Positions 1-12,119 of a stretch of 42,688 bases of DNA are shown here, one piece after another (the first letter of the stretch is position 1; each line of letters starts with the position of its first letter). Both the position numbers and the translations under genes were made by a program. The notes under the pieces were generated by a model. That model saw only the letters and a list, made by a program, of their open reading frames with translations. It was not told the origin of the DNA and did no database searches. The DNA comes from Terana coerulea. Lineage: Eukaryota; Basidiomycota; Agaricomycetes; Polyporales; Phanerochaetaceae. Where the stretch lies: the NCBI GenBank assembly GCA_024811115.1, contig JAKOGH010000020.1, positions 1-42,688 on the forward strand. The letters run 5' to 3'.

Positions 1-1320
1 CGGATCTGACCTAGCTATCATGCTAACATCAACTCTATCTGATGTCCTAATGAGCTCACTGTACCTCCAGTCCATGATGTCATACTGACATCATACTGAG
101 GTTATAGTCAGAACAGTTCTAGACCTGAGTTCTGGATCCTACGTCCATATAAGGCATATCCCTGATGTCCATGCAATAAGCATATGGCAAACTGATCTAG
201 CATCTTGTAACAGTGTGTGATGACTTGGTGACATGTCCTGTGACTTGATATTACACTCTAAGCACTGTGGACTAGCGCTGAGGGAAATTTGTGACAGGCA
301 GGGGTTCTGTCAATCCAGGTGAGGTAGAAGCTTAATATCATGTTTGAACCTCTTGCCTTGAACAGTCTTTGATATTTTGTCAACTGTTTTACTAAAAACT
401 ATGTTAATAAGTTGTACAGAGCATGATAGGAAGTTAGAGCATACCTCAATGTTGTAGCACCCAGAGCTGTTTAAGCTTTTGATGATATCCATCAGCAGCT
501 GCATAGGCTGGCTATAGAACCAGTTAGCAGGGGTGTGTAGTTTGAAGGGGCGGGGCTATACAGGATTTGATGCAGCTGCATTGTGATGTTGTGATTTTCT
601 TGCTGTTGATGACCATATATATCAAATGTTTGCAGACCTTTGATATCCGACAACAGCCACCTGTGGAATGGATGCACAAATGCTGGAGGCATTCTATATG
701 TATCTGTGGTAGGCAGGACTGTACTGGCATGATTTATGCAAAACACTGGTGTCGCAGAAGAAAAAACCCTCAAATGACCAGTGCGGCATGGGCAATGGAG
801 AAAGAGAGCGTCCACTTGATGTGTCCATATTTCTACTTTGTGCATCTGAGGCAGGAGCAAGAGGAACCGAGCTGGCCCAGGAATGAGTCTTGCATATTGT
901 GGTCAGGGAGGCGGTGGACAGGGTTGGAAGCCCAAAAATGAGAAGTAGGTTGGTAGCACTGTTGTGGCATCCGCCGTGCCAAATTACAATTATTAGATGC
1001 AAGTAGATTGCCATAGGTCCTTCCTATGGTCAGGTCATATTTTCTTCCAGCTCTGCACACTACCACAGCACTCTCTACTCCATTTCGCGGAATAAGTGAT
1101 AAGACTTCTATTTCCGTTCACTTGACAGTCTGCAAAATAATACAGCCTCTGCCAGAAACCCGTTAGTGATAATCCTGCTGATAGTAGCAAAGCAAAGCCT
1201 GATGTGTCAATCTTGTACACACCTGATTACTCTTTCTAATAGCCCTGGATCTCCTAGGAATACTCTTTTGCCTTTATAAGCTCTGCAAAACCTCTGCCCG
1301 CATTCATTACTCTCAAAATG
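1..1320. other. No recognisable gene
   Basis: Short open frames occur on both strands, the longest about 124 codons on the plus strand at 567-941. None has a family motif, a convincing intron chain or a codon pattern that I recognise. The stretch lies next to decayed transposon sequence and is most simply read as old repeat-derived or intergenic DNA. Confidence 0.5.
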
Positions 1321-1360
1321 CTCTTGTGGCTAGCACCAAACTCCTCGCAACTCACAGAAG

Positions 1361-1912
1361 GCAAACACAGCCACTAAGAAGGACAATGCGTCAAAGTGGC
1401 TTTATGAGGACAAAGCAAGTGTTCTAGGCTCACCATTGTCTTTGAAGAAGGCACAGATTAAATTAAAGGACAAGTTCAATCACAGCAGTGAAGAAGTTCC
1501 GGGATCTGAGCCAATGTATGTTTGTTTGAGGGCATTCTTCACTAAAGTTCATGAGTTCACTGTATACATAAAGAGGAGGACTTAGAGAATGAGCTGGACT
1601 CATCCATTACTAAGCCTGAATCACCACGTTGGCACATAGCTACCCAGGTCTCTGAAGCATCTCCCAAAAGCACTTTGATGCTGGATTAGCTGCTGAAGAT
1701 GTTGCAGTGAGTAACTTGTTCAGCTTTAAATGGCACTAGCAAGCTTACCGTGTCATATCAAAACCCAGAAAGCATATGCAATGGTCAAGAATCTTCATGA
1801 TCATATTGCCAGCTTAGAGCACAAGCTTGAGGCTTGCGAAAAGAGGTTGGCTGCAGAACAAGCACACTGGCAGACACAAGTAGCTGGGTTGAAAGACCAA
1901 GTAGAGAGATAA
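1361..1912 (+). pseudogene. Unrecognised coding remnant with coiled coil
   Basis: Two open segments lie on the same strand. The first, about 1361-1585, has no ATG and is rich in Lys, Ser and Glu. The second, 1730-1912, ends in a heptad-like stretch rich in Leu, Glu, Ala and Gln (around HKLEACEKRL) that would form a coiled coil. Stops separate the two and no splice pair joins them convincingly. A short coiled-coil tail of this sort occurs in DNA-binding transposase subunits and in many host proteins, so no function is assigned. It may be a leftover of a mobile element next to the Tnp2-like gene that begins 150 bp away on the other strand. Confidence 0.3.
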
Positions 1913-2063
1913 GTTGATAAAGCGAAGATATGGATGCAGAAGGCAACAGTTGACTTAGACTGATGGCACTCTCACACTGCCTTAATGCCGCATGTACACT
2001 TATAGCGCTTTTGCTGAGTCTTGCACTACAGCACTTATGTATAGTGTTTCTGTACAAGCAAAT

Positions 2064-4560
2064 CTATTCATTCTCAGGCTGCATGTCCTCTGTCACTATG
2101 CCAGCTAATGACATCATCTCCAGCCCTAACTTTTCGACTACGAACCATTTTCCTTCCACCTCTTGGTTTAACGCATTGTTTCCCTCAATACGCGGATGTA
2201 GTACCAGGGCTACAACTGACTAAACATTCTTTACAGAAATGACTCGATGGCTTGGTCATGTCTGCGTCCATATAAGTGCATGAGTAAACTGTGTTGAAGG
2301 ATTTCTTTAGTAAGTCTCAATTGGATGCGCCGCATATCAACACCATTGCAAATCTGTGCTGCTGCTGACTATCCCTAACAAGCAGTCAAAAGTAGTATTG
2401 GACTTTGCCAAACTCAGTACAGTTGTTTGACTCAATCTGCGTGCAAAAACATAAGCTATGGACTTCACAGAGAAATTATACATTAACAAACAAACCTTAA
2501 CTATGCAAGCTGTTTTAATTGCCGCCAGCCTTTATGGAGCTTCCTTCCACTTAAAACAGGCAATCTGACCATTTGGCAGACAAAGTTGTACCTATTACTT
2601 GATGTGAGGCTTGTCTTCTCACTCGCTGCCTGTCTGGATGTCTGTAGTGGCAATAAACTTACGTAAGGCTATAGCCTCTTTATCTGTAGTTGGTGTCACT
2701 GACTTCTCTGTAGCATGAAGCATTACGTAGTTGTCACTGAGGTCGTAAGCCCTCTCAGCAAATATGGTGGCTCGGGATCCAGCTCAGAATATGCATGCTT
2801 GATGGTGTTCATCTGGCAACGCCGCAATGCTGCTTGTGCCAGATTAGCGTATGGGTTAGACAGCTGCCAAAGTTTTTGTCTAAGGTCGCCAATAGTGCGT
2901 TTTATAGGGAACTGCAAGACAATGCCATAGAAACCAATCTAAATGGACTCTGGACTGATATGAATGCCAGCGTGGATGCTTTGCCATACCAGATGAAGCC
3001 GTGTACCTTTGCGCTGATAGTACAGCTCTTCGAATTCCTCAGCAAACTTAACTAGAACTTTGTGCACCTCTCAAAGCTGGCCAAAACTAATATGCTTCTA
3101 GTAGACAAGCTTTATTCCATGCACAAGCTTGCAATAATTTTGCCAGTACTTCTCTAGGAGAATTCTGTATAGTAACACAGGTCCAAGATTGTAAAGATAG
3201 GTGATATACTCCACAGCCTTATACCCACTTGACATCTTCTCGGCCAGGATTGTGTGGAGGATGGTCGAATGATCTTGGCAGATATGGTGTAGCAGCTGCA
3301 ACTGCAGCTCCGTGAGTTGTTAATAAATCAGGCTTGTGAAGGAAAACAGCCCAGTTCCAGAGGCTCTTCTGATCAGGTGCTTCACAGTTTAGTGTTCTAT
3401 GCCAGAGCTGAACGAGCAGATCAGAGTAGTTTGCACCAGCAAGATGCATGATGTTGGCCAGGAACATGTTTGGAATGCCAAACTGGCAGCTCTGAGGTAT
3501 ACCACTGAGAATTGTAGACTTGACAATACTGGTCATGAGGCGACGTTTCTTGTACATCTTTTCCATCATAGAGCTAGCAATATAGCGAAGCTTCTCTAGA
3601 TACTGCCTTGCTGCCTCGTCTATATGTCGTATAGGGAGCTCTTGCAGTTTGACATCATTGTAGGCTGAATTCACGGACATTATAGGGTGGATTGGGCTTC
3701 AGGCTGACTGGGTAGTATACACCTGACCACGCCTTATGCCGGCCCAACTATAGGGCACCAAACATGACAGTCAACACGGCCTGGGTGACCAACGAGGCCA
3801 TTTACAAATTGCATGCTGGGACCATTGGCAGTGACGAATGTGAGAAATAGAGTTGATGTGAATGTGCGATTTTGGCTGGCATCTCAGATCACCAGTCCCT
3901 CTTTTATAAGAGCAGTAAGATGCTGAAAGCCCAGGAATAGAAATGAGTCAATGTCCTTTGGCTTGGTTGGGCCCAGTATAACTTCTCCAACTAAGACGTG
4001 CTTTTTCTTGTATTGCGTCTCCGGTGCACGATCTATGAGAAGCCAGATGTACATCCAGCAATTGGACTGCTTGTTGCAATATAGTTGTGCGCCATCTAAC
4101 AAGAGAAGGAGGGTGGTTGAGTCGGAAGTGATATCGCCACGGTTGACTACTTGACATACTCCCGGAGCTGTGCAGCCAATCCGATAACTCAGGCAGACAG
4201 CCTTTGGTAGCTGTCCAGTCTGTCATGACCTTCTCAGTCATGTTCTTGCAATAGCTCATCTCCCTCGCACTCTCTGGAAGCCCATGCCGCCTGAATCTGT
4301 GGACCAATCAGATTTGTGAGGAACTGTTTGCGAGCAACTCAGATGTGTTTCTTGCCCATGACTCACTCATCAAATCATTGCTCACTGCAGGTAGGGCAAG
4401 TCTCCTTGTCTGCATATTCGCCCGTGAAGCCGGCACAGCTCTTGATGCACATGTCATTGAATATCGGATAAATATCCGTGAGATCTTGAACTTGACACCG
4501 CACTTGGTGCCTAAGGCAAAGTGCAGATGTTGGACTGCTATGACTATCATGCTTCTATGT
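2064..4560 (-). pseudogene. Tnp2/Plavaka-like DNA transposase, decayed
   Basis: This is a CACTA-superfamily (Tnp2, Plavaka-type) transposase relic read on the minus strand. In protein order I see a Cys-rich segment near 4390-4480 (SCAGFTGEY followed by CPTC); a block near 3890-4100 with GAQLYCNKQSNCWMYIWLL; GLVGHPG near 3790; a helical block SSGYKAVEYITYLYNLGP near 3190-3240; ERTIGDLRQKL and NPYANL near 2840-2900; and a C-terminal WFVVEKLGLEMM near 2110-2150 ending at a TAG at 2064-2066. These match the order of conserved blocks in basidiomycete Tnp2-like proteins, from memory of that family. The reading frame changes several times and in-frame stops are common, so no protein is made. I found no terminal inverted repeats; the N-terminus is unclear above about 4560. 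Confidence 0.8.
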
Positions 4561-5298
4561 ACTTCGAGCCTGTCTTAACTTCTGCTAGAGAGACCAGCTT
4601 CCTTTCTATTGCAAGAGGTCTTGGTTGTTGCTCAAGAGATTCCAGGAGCGTGAGATATTAGAAGCGTTGAAGCCTCAAGCTTCATCACCCCATCTCGACT
4701 TACACTCTCTACCTCGGAAAATGGCCCTTGTCTCCAAATGCCCTAAATTTCTAAAGGTTACAGTTGGGTGCATGTCATTGGCCTGATCGCGGGGACTCCT
4801 CGCGTGCGAAGCGGAGTGTGGAGCAAACCTTGCTTTAACGTCAGAGGTCTTCAATATATATCTTGTACTTGCACGAATATTTTGACAATGTTTTCATGGA
4901 AAGGGACCAAGGAAGCCTTGGCTCGCTGAGGCTGAGACGGCGTAAGGCCGAACACAGTCCTAATCTGAAGCAAAACAAATTATTCAAAAATCACGGCAAG
5001 ATTCAAGGACCTACAAACTTTATACAGCTCAATCTTTGGTCCTCATAGTAGCCGGTGGTCTCCGTACAAGAGAACAAACGGTCTCAAGCGAAGGCTTCAG
5101 GCGAAGCGCTAGATTACCAAATTAGGCGAAATGCCCCTCACCTGCGAGGGCGCCCGCTGACTTGATGCAGACTATATACAAGGTTCGGATCGACTGTCAT
5201 CCAACCTTTGCTTGTATATTGTCAGCAACGGAGACTAGCTAACGATATGCAATCGACTGTAGCACCCATTCGCGAAAGTGCCTTCGCTAGATGCTAAA
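4561..5298. other. Intergenic, no gene seen
   Basis: No protein family is visible. The stretch separates the minus-strand transposase relic from the plus-strand reductase relic. A TATA-like run (actatatacaagg, about 5167-5179) lies about 120 bp upstream of the likely reductase ATG and could be what is left of its promoter. A short GC-rich, repeat-like patch occurs near 5080-5150. Confidence 0.4.
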
Positions 5299-6502
5299 AT
5301 GACACCACCAGTTATCTATGTGGCTACCCTGGCCACGGCCAAAACTGCCAAGACAATTGTCCACGACGAAGCCGAAGCCATAAATCCAATACTATTCCCT
5401 TGAACGACAGCACGTGCATCGAGAGTCAGGCTTTGGCAGTGGATCTATACCTCCGTTTGGAGATGAGAGATCTGAAGGTCGAGAGTTACGCCGTGAGTTT
5501 CATGCTCAACCAGCGTATACTGAAGTGCTGCACAGCCTGAATTTATAAAGGTGTAGACGTGAGTATCAACAAGCATGACTGTTATCTACGTCTAGAATCA
5601 CCATTTCTGTCCCAGTCTGTCCACCTTCGCTGGTGGCAGGAGGTTTTGTGGTCCAGATGGGTGATTATGGCTATGGTTTCTCATGTGCGTTCTGTTTTAT
5701 GTCTTTCGGCCTAGAGCTTGCCTGATGGTTATATAGTCTTCACTAAATACTTCGCCAAGGCCGACGCTGAGAAGCTCCGCTCTCGAGAATACAGGGAATA
5801 CTCCATGCCCAGTGTTCTTGGTACACCTGGTCAGGCTAGTTACGATGGATGGAAGGAGTATTCCAAGTCGAAAGAAAGCAACTTCGTTCTCGTTACCGCT
5901 ACTATTAGTATATTCGCAAGTTATCTTTAGCACTTCATTCATTTATTGCGCTCGTTGGCCCCGCTGGTTTCGTCGTTGTGCAACTCGCAAAGTTCGAGGG
6001 ATCAAAGCTCATTGCGTACATCTGCTCGGAGAAAATTCCAATTTTGTGAAGAGCCTGGGCACCGATGTCATCTTCAATTATAAGAACACAAGTACCAAGG
6101 ACGTTCTCGAGAAGGAGGGTCCTGTTGACATGTGAGTCTCATCATCCATGCTGCAGCTTAAGCCGTAAGGCATATCTCCTAGCTACTGGGACAACGTGGG
6201 TGGCGAGTCGCTTAATGCTGCCCTGAAACACTGGGCGAGAAAGGCTTGGTTTTAAAGTGCAGCATAATCTCCACCTACAACGGGCAAGCCCCGTCCATCG
6301 AAAACCTCGTAGCAATTGCAGCCAACGAGATCACGATTACTGGCTTCCCATCTCCAACATCTTCGCCCTGTACGAGGGAGTTCTACGGGAGTTCTCCCGG
6401 AACATCGCCTCCAGAGAGTTGAAGTATATTGGGGATGTAATTGCAGAAGTTCAGAAGGGTTTGAACCACGGCAAAAGTGACATCGAGGTAGCTCAAGGTT
6501 GA
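5299..6502 (+). pseudogene. Medium-chain dehydrogenase/reductase (alkenal reductase-like), broken
   Basis: Pieces line up in order with the zinc-free medium-chain reductases that use NADPH to reduce alkenal or enone double bonds (prostaglandin/leukotriene reductase group). An ATG at 5299 begins an N-terminal piece with TAKTIVHDEAEAI. LAVDLYLRLEMRDLKVESYA near 5430-5500 corresponds to the usual VDPYLRGRM region. GTPGQASYDGWKEYSK near 5815-5870 corresponds to the LGMPGLTAW region. ALVGPAGFVVVQLAKFEGSK near 5950-6010 is the nucleotide-binding fold, missing part of its usual glycine pattern. LGTDVIFNYK, WDNVGGESLNAALK and the C-terminal LKYIGDVIAEVQKGLNHGKS (stop at 6500-6502) follow. Some breaks could be introns (for example gtgagtctcatc at 6131), but stops and frame changes inside conserved blocks show that the gene is dead. 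The identification is firm; the substrate is unknown. Confidence 0.75.
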
Positions 6503-7869
6503 ATAGGGGATGCCCAAAGAAGGGGAAAATGTACACTTTGCTTTTGTGTGTAAGGGATGACTAATAGTGCCACACAAGACCTTATATTTAAGCACTTCTT
6601 CAGGTCCTTTCTTGTCGCCGCACTGGACTGTACTCAGCACGAGAAATACAGCAGTGGGAGTGGAGCGGGTGGTTTGCACACACCTGAAGCGCTTGCCCAT
6701 ATACATGTGTCCATCGACGACCATGCCACTCTTGACTATTACTCTCCTCGCTTATTTCCTTCGAGGAAGACAACATATGCTGAAGCAATCACCCCTTTGT
6801 GTGAGGTGACAAAGATTATCTTAAGATTGATGACTTCACCTGTGGTACCTAAGCAATTCGCTTCTTACTTGCGACTACACTGTGCCTCCTCCGTTTACGC
6901 AGTCTTTAGGCTTCAATGTATGCAGCCCAGGTCTGGCAAACTCTACACACTGGCCATCTCTGGGACCTAATGAATTAGAGTTGAATTGATATACTGGTCG
7001 ACCAAAATCCCGATAAATATCAGAAACCTAAGGTCCCGTTGCGCTACGATATGGTGAAGTGGCATGTAAGCGGCGTCACAATCGTCAAAATGAAACTGCA
7101 TACTTTGAAGAGAGCACTGCAGCATTCCTTATCTTTAACGCGTCAGGAAGATATTTGCTAGAAAATGTGGACAAGCGTTCCAAAGCATGAGATGGCGTAG
7201 AGCAGCGAGGCCATTGCCGATAGGTGTACACTATATGCTGGACGCTCAAAGACGTCAGATAAGAAGCATGCCATGGCGAAACTCGTAAGTACCTCTGACT
7301 GTCACGATAGAGAGTACTTTGCCGTCCGTTGGCAAGGCGGCGAAGGCCCAGTTTGCGTCGATGTCAAGAAGGAGGATGCTACATTTTGTGGCGCCGAGGA
7401 TGAGGCTCTTCCAGCGAAGATAGGCTGTATGGACGTCATGACAGCGCACATCACCCATGCTCAGAATCGTCCATATTCTACTGCTCAATGTTGCAGTTTA
7501 ATTGAGGATATTCTCTGAGAGGCTGAACGTGCTCGGTGGCGTCTGCGAGGTTTTCTACCGCAATCTTGCTTGAAGGTCCAAATGTGACTGCTCTGAAAAC
7601 ACGACAAGGATGAGTTTAGTCTTGATGCACACAGTAATAAACACTGATTGACACTCGGTGGATACTGGAGCGACATACTGCAGTGACCTACACCCTTATT
7701 AATTTTGTGCAGGCGAATGAACTGAGATCACCTCACCTCTGAGCCCAAATACAATTCACAAAAACCATTATATGGGATTCCTGCAGGACTGATCATGTAT
7801 GCTTGTAGCCAGCCACCTTTATTGCCAGTGGATGCTACAAATGAATTGTTTTCGGCTGAAACCACCTGC
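6503..7869. other. Intergenic, open frames not assigned
   Basis: A 137-codon plus-strand frame at 6557-6970 and an 81-codon frame at 7273-7518 are the longest here. Neither shows a motif, a signal peptide or a plausible intron chain, and each overlaps equally long frames on the other strand. I see no RNA gene or repeat. Confidence 0.4.
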
Positions 7870-9049
7870 ACAAAGCTAAGATTTAGAGCTCACCTTCTCA
7901 GCGTTGCCATGCGCTTTGAGCTTGTCGAGCTCTTAGTCTTTGCGCACTTCTTTGGAGCCAGCAGCCTTGTCAATGCTTGCTGAGGTCTTGAGGTCCACGG
8001 CATTCTGCGCATGCTAGTCAGTACGTCTTCAAGTACAGCACATCAAGTAGACGCGCCGTGCTCCTCTCGCGCACACCGCCCTGATCGCGTGGGCCTTTCT
8101 TCAGCGTCCTTCAAGTGCTCGCCGTTTGTGTCAGCCTTCTGCACAACAGTGGGGTAGTATCCGCCATTCTTGGGGGTCATCGTGTTCTGCGTTGCAGGTG
8201 CACCCCTTTCAGCCTTCTCTTTGGCGTTCTCGGCATCCTTGGGACTGACCTCCAGCCAAAATCCGCAAGAGAGTCCGTGCGACTGCCTTGTTGACAGAGT
8301 CCACGTATTCCGAGTTCGAGATCTGGTCTTCTAGCACCGCCAGACGGCGATCTTTGTCCTTGAGCGCGTCTGCGTCAAACTGCAGCCACTCCACCAGTAC
8401 AGCCCAATTCCTATTCTTTTCCCTGGCCTCGTCTGCCTCTGACCACCGCCACTCCAACGTCTCCGGCCGTTGCAAAGAGCGAAGCCTTGCCTATACAGCC
8501 ATTTGTTGTTTTCCTTCTTCTTCGCCGTTACAATTATGGTAAGTAGGATAGAAAAGAAAGACACATTTTGAGTTACCCATATACTCCTGTACTGCTGCGC
8601 CAGCTTCACAAGATTCTTCATCAAGACACGGTGCCTGTCGCCGGAAGCTGCGCGAGCCGCTGCTCCCAGGACTTAACCCCGAACAAATTCCTAAGCCACA
8701 CCAGGAGGAAGGAGTTCGGACGACGTAGTCCTAGCGCTGTACGACGATGATAAGGATCAGCAATGAGCATAGCGAAAGCGATGGTGAAGGGAAAGAAGTA
8801 GGACTGGTTGCGGTTGGAAGAGGAGTATAACTGGTCGTGGATTGCAGAGGGCATGTCAGGCAACGGGCGGGACTTGATTGTTTTCATAGGCAGCAAATCT
8901 CGAGATTTTGAAGCTTCAGGGCTCCATGAAGTAGGTGTGCGAGGTGAAGGTGAGCTTCTCTCGTAGAGGTGAGACACTGGCAAGTCAGAGGTCGGTGGCT
9001 TGGCGCTTGTATATGGCCAGCGGTCAAGTGAAATGCGCGAATAGATCAT
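7870..9049 (-). pseudogene. Hypothetical coiled-coil protein, probably broken
   Basis: Several minus-strand segments look protein-like when read in order. An N-terminal part from an ATG at 9049 is Ser/Pro-rich and contains a hydrophobic patch (YFFPFTIAFAMLIA) and then a basic segment. A middle segment around 8240-8470 is strongly charged and coiled-coil-like (KDKDRRLAVLEDQISNSEY). A further segment around 8110-8260 has ENAKEKAERGAPATQNTM and YYPTVVQKADTNGEHLKDAE, and a last one near 7890-8000 has DKAAGSKEVRKD before a stop. A good intron (gtaactc...ctgtatag, about 8490-8570) removes one break, but the step at about 8620 and later stops are not solved. I do not recognise the family; a membrane-anchored coiled-coil protein would fit the layout. 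Confidence 0.35.
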
Positions 9050-10052
9050 CTCGCCCCTTGTGTAATCGCACTTAATGAAGTGAAAGCGTCAGTTGGCATG
9101 GCAGTGGCTCAGCTCGTACGAACCTGATGAAGCGCTGGCAAGTTTGCACTGCTCTCGACGTGACGTGGTTTGTTATTGATAGGATCTCAAGCTCTCCCTT
9201 GCCTTTCTGACCATTCTAGATCTCTACTTCGACAAAAGCTGTAGCCCGCCCGGATAAGTCCTGGCTACCAGCACCCTCTGAGACTTCAAGAATAAATGAC
9301 ATTTGAGCTGCTAAAAGCTGTAAAGGATCCTGTCACACAAAATAAGTTCTTACATGAGACACACGAGGCTGCACGCGAATTGCATTTGGAGGCGGCTTGC
9401 GCCTGTGACACCATTATCTTATAAGTTGTCCAATATCTCCCTCAAGAAGGGCGAGGGTAGGTCAAAATACTCTGCAATGACTGTATGATTCTGGACATAG
9501 GGGTTTGAGTTGTGCTTATGAGTCAGCGGGACTGGAGCTTATATAAGTCTTCAGTACTAAATACAGCTGTCGGCAGGTGAAGCGAAGATAGTAACAGCAT
9601 ATTTTTTTTGTATTTAGGTGCCAACTGCCACACCACAGAAAGGTTTCACAGCACATTCTATGATCTACAATGCCTCTTTACATGCTCATTTCGTCAATCC
9701 ATAGAGGCCTACGAGGTAGATATAAAAGAATAATCGTGAGAAATAGCCATAACCTTTCTGAAGGCTCTTATCTCGTGCGAATTGGACTGGTCGATTTTCC
9801 TTGTCTGCAGATGAAGCTCTGTGGGAGTGGACATGCCCTTGAATTTCTCCACGCCGAAGGATGTACCGACAAACAACAACAGACTCCAGGGCCAGTGTCC
9901 CGCTGCATCGAAATGACGTTAGCTGAGATCCAAAGCGTGTGCATACAGTATAGTTGTAATAGTGCCTACTAGATGCGACAGACAGTTCAAATGGAATGTG
10001 GCCTGGTGCGGGAGCAAATGATGGAGATCTGACTTACAAGACTGCGACCTCA
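9050..10052. other. Intergenic, no gene seen
   Basis: A 100-codon plus-strand frame at 9670-9972 is the longest and has no recognisable motif. The stretch ends exactly at the left boundary of the Ty3/gypsy element; the last four bases before the element, CTCA (10049-10052), are repeated at its right end. Confidence 0.45.
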
Positions 10053-10439
10053 TGGTTACGGACAGAATTATTCTTTCATTTGAACGATTAGCAATATCGG
10101 CTTGGTTTGCATCTTATGACTCACCTCGCCCTATGCCCTATGACTCACCTCGCCCTATACCCTATAACTCAGCTAGCGTAGCATACCTCACGCCCTACAG
10201 ACCCATCTACTAGTCTTAACACTAGTACAGATACGTAGTATGCTCTTCTACACCTTTATCTTGTACAGTAGTATAAAGGTCGACCAGTCAAGGCCTTGTA
10301 GCCTTAACTGCGATCTCTTTGTTTATTCAACATTGATATCTCTGGTCAGTCTCTGTGTGCTAGAGGGAAACCTCTGTAATAGCCCCTAGAGTTGCATTGA
10401 ATGTCCAACTCATTGCGCGAACGACCTTTGGTCTTAACA
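10053..10439 (+). repeat. 5' LTR of the chromovirus (387 bp)
   Basis: It starts TGGTTACGGACAG and ends TTAACA, and aligns along its length with the split 3' LTR at 17,911-18,116 plus 20,604-20,759. It holds the promoter; GTATAAAGGTCGA (10,271-10,283) is the likely TATA element. Compared with the 3' copy it has a near-perfect 24-bp direct duplication of a gactcacctcgccctat-containing unit at about 10,120-10,168 and one extra G in the first bases. The many single-base differences between the LTRs indicate an old insertion. Confidence 0.9.
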
Positions 10440-10465
10440 TTAGATTGCAGTTTCGAACCGACCGA
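10440..10465 (+). other. Possible primer binding site
   Basis: The primer binding site should start at or just after the LTR end at 10,439. The bases here contain gtttcgaacc, which is the complement of a tRNA T-arm (GGTTCGAAAC). The usual TGG that pairs with a tRNA CCA end is absent. The position suits a primer site, perhaps pairing with a longer or internal part of a tRNA, but the match is weak and the region is mutated. Confidence 0.25.
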
Positions 10466-10596
10466 CTCCTCTGAGTCTAAGTCACCCAGAACCCACTAAA
10501 CGGCCGACTACTTAACTAGTTATCCCAAAACTCCAACCCTAGTCCTGTAACAAGGACAGGGCTCACCGAACCACCACGGCAGACGCCAACAGAACT

Positions 10597-11930
10597 GTGT
10601 GTACCCTTCATACACACCAATTCTACTTAAAATCAGGAGTAGACGTCAACTACGCAACCGACACAGAAATCCTACAATTCTGTGATGAGAACCCTGCAAG
10701 AACCAAAACACACCAAATAAAAGGACAATCTGACCCACCGAAAGATACGAACTGTGTACAAGAGGCCAACACCAAATCCAACGAACCACTTTGTTATCCA
10801 CATCTGATTCCAATCCCCAGAACCCGTCAATTCTAATTTCATCGTCAATCAAACAGACGAACCTTTCACTGTCTTTATCAACCAAGTTGAAGTAACCTTC
10901 GAACACTTACTCGAGTGCCTAGACAAGCAAATCGAATTCTACACTCTAACTCAGGACCCCACCGGAGCAGAAAGCCAGGAAATATTGAACAGAAGTTGTA
11001 AGGAAGCAGGAAATGGCGCAGACAATAGAAACAAAGATGGATAAGAAGTTTGTGGATGTAGATCAAGGAATACAGGAGATAAAGGCCGCAATCATGGCAA
11101 ATTCAACCTCAACAGGATCAACCACGAAGAAATCCTCAAAGGTGACTAAACTGAGGATCCCAGACGAGTTTGACAGCTCAGAAAAACACGTCAAAGAATT
11201 TAAGAGGGGATGTCACCTCTACTTGAAGCATACCCCACCGACTTTGCCCTCACAAAGGAGAAGACCATTTTCACCCTCTTCTACATGACGAAAGGATCAG
11301 CCAAATCTTGGGCAGATCTGAAACTCGATGAATACGGAGATAAAGGATATCCTGCCACTCGCTGAATTCTGGGCCGATTTCGACAAAATCAATGCGATAA
11401 TATCTCAAATGCATTAAGAAAAATCGAACACCTTAAAAATAGATCTGAACGAGACAAGAAGGACACCGTTAGGGAAACGGTGATCAAATTCAGACACCTC
11501 GTGTTACAGCTCAAAGGCAGCAATACCAACGCCCAGCTCATTCGAAGCTTCAAGAAATGCATCTCCGTTGACATGAAAAACCAAATCCACCTCAGCTTGG
11601 CAGTGAAACCAACCACGCTGTCAGCATGGTATGACTCAGTGATTAAATTCATCGAAAATGATGACAATGAAGACGACAAGCGTCACCAATCACACAAGTC
11701 CGAAGACAGAGATGAGAACGCGATGGATGTAGATGCGATTAGAACTAAAGAGGAAAGGCAAGAGGCCAAGAAGAAGGACCTATGCTACAATTGTAGAGGT
11801 AAGGGACATCTCGCTAAGGACTGTCCGACCAAAAGGAAGAAACCCTCTGATCAAGACAATGAAAAGAAGCCGAAGCTGCGCACCACGCGTGCGTCGGGCC
11901 ACTATTGTCACGAACAACGACTCTAGCAAC
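10597..11930 (+). pseudogene. gag: gag of the chromovirus, frameshifted
   Basis: Gag forms the virus-like particle and packages element RNA. The recognisable part starts about 11,013 with a short helical region, then KLRIPDEFDSSEKHVKEF and, after a frame change near 11,230, the capsid-like region LTKEKTIFTLFYMTKGSAKSW. A stop or frame change near 11,365 separates this from the segment at 11,405-11,926, which includes KKCISVDMKNQIHLSL and the nucleocapsid zinc knuckle CYNCRGKGHLAKDC (about 11,782-11,823; C-x2-C-x4-H-x4-C complete). A Lys-rich tail follows. Whether the open frame at 10,597-10,836 belongs to gag is uncertain. The knuckle is intact but the protein cannot be made in one frame. Confidence 0.85.
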
Positions 11931-12119
11931 GAAGAGTCTGAGGACTCCGACGAAGAAGAGCGAGGGTGAAGGAACCGTCATTTGTAACTTCATTAGCTCA
12001 CTTTCCAAGAAGCAGCGCAAGAATCTCGCCAAAGGGTTGGAAAAGGATTTTTCCTGAAGGAGCCTGCCTCGACATCAGCTCCTGTTCGCATCTCCACCTA
12101 CTCTGTACTTATAGCGAAA

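Noticed and set aside
6557..6970. 137-codon plus-strand frame as a gene
   Set aside because: No motif, overlapped by frames of similar length on both strands, and just downstream of a dead gene.
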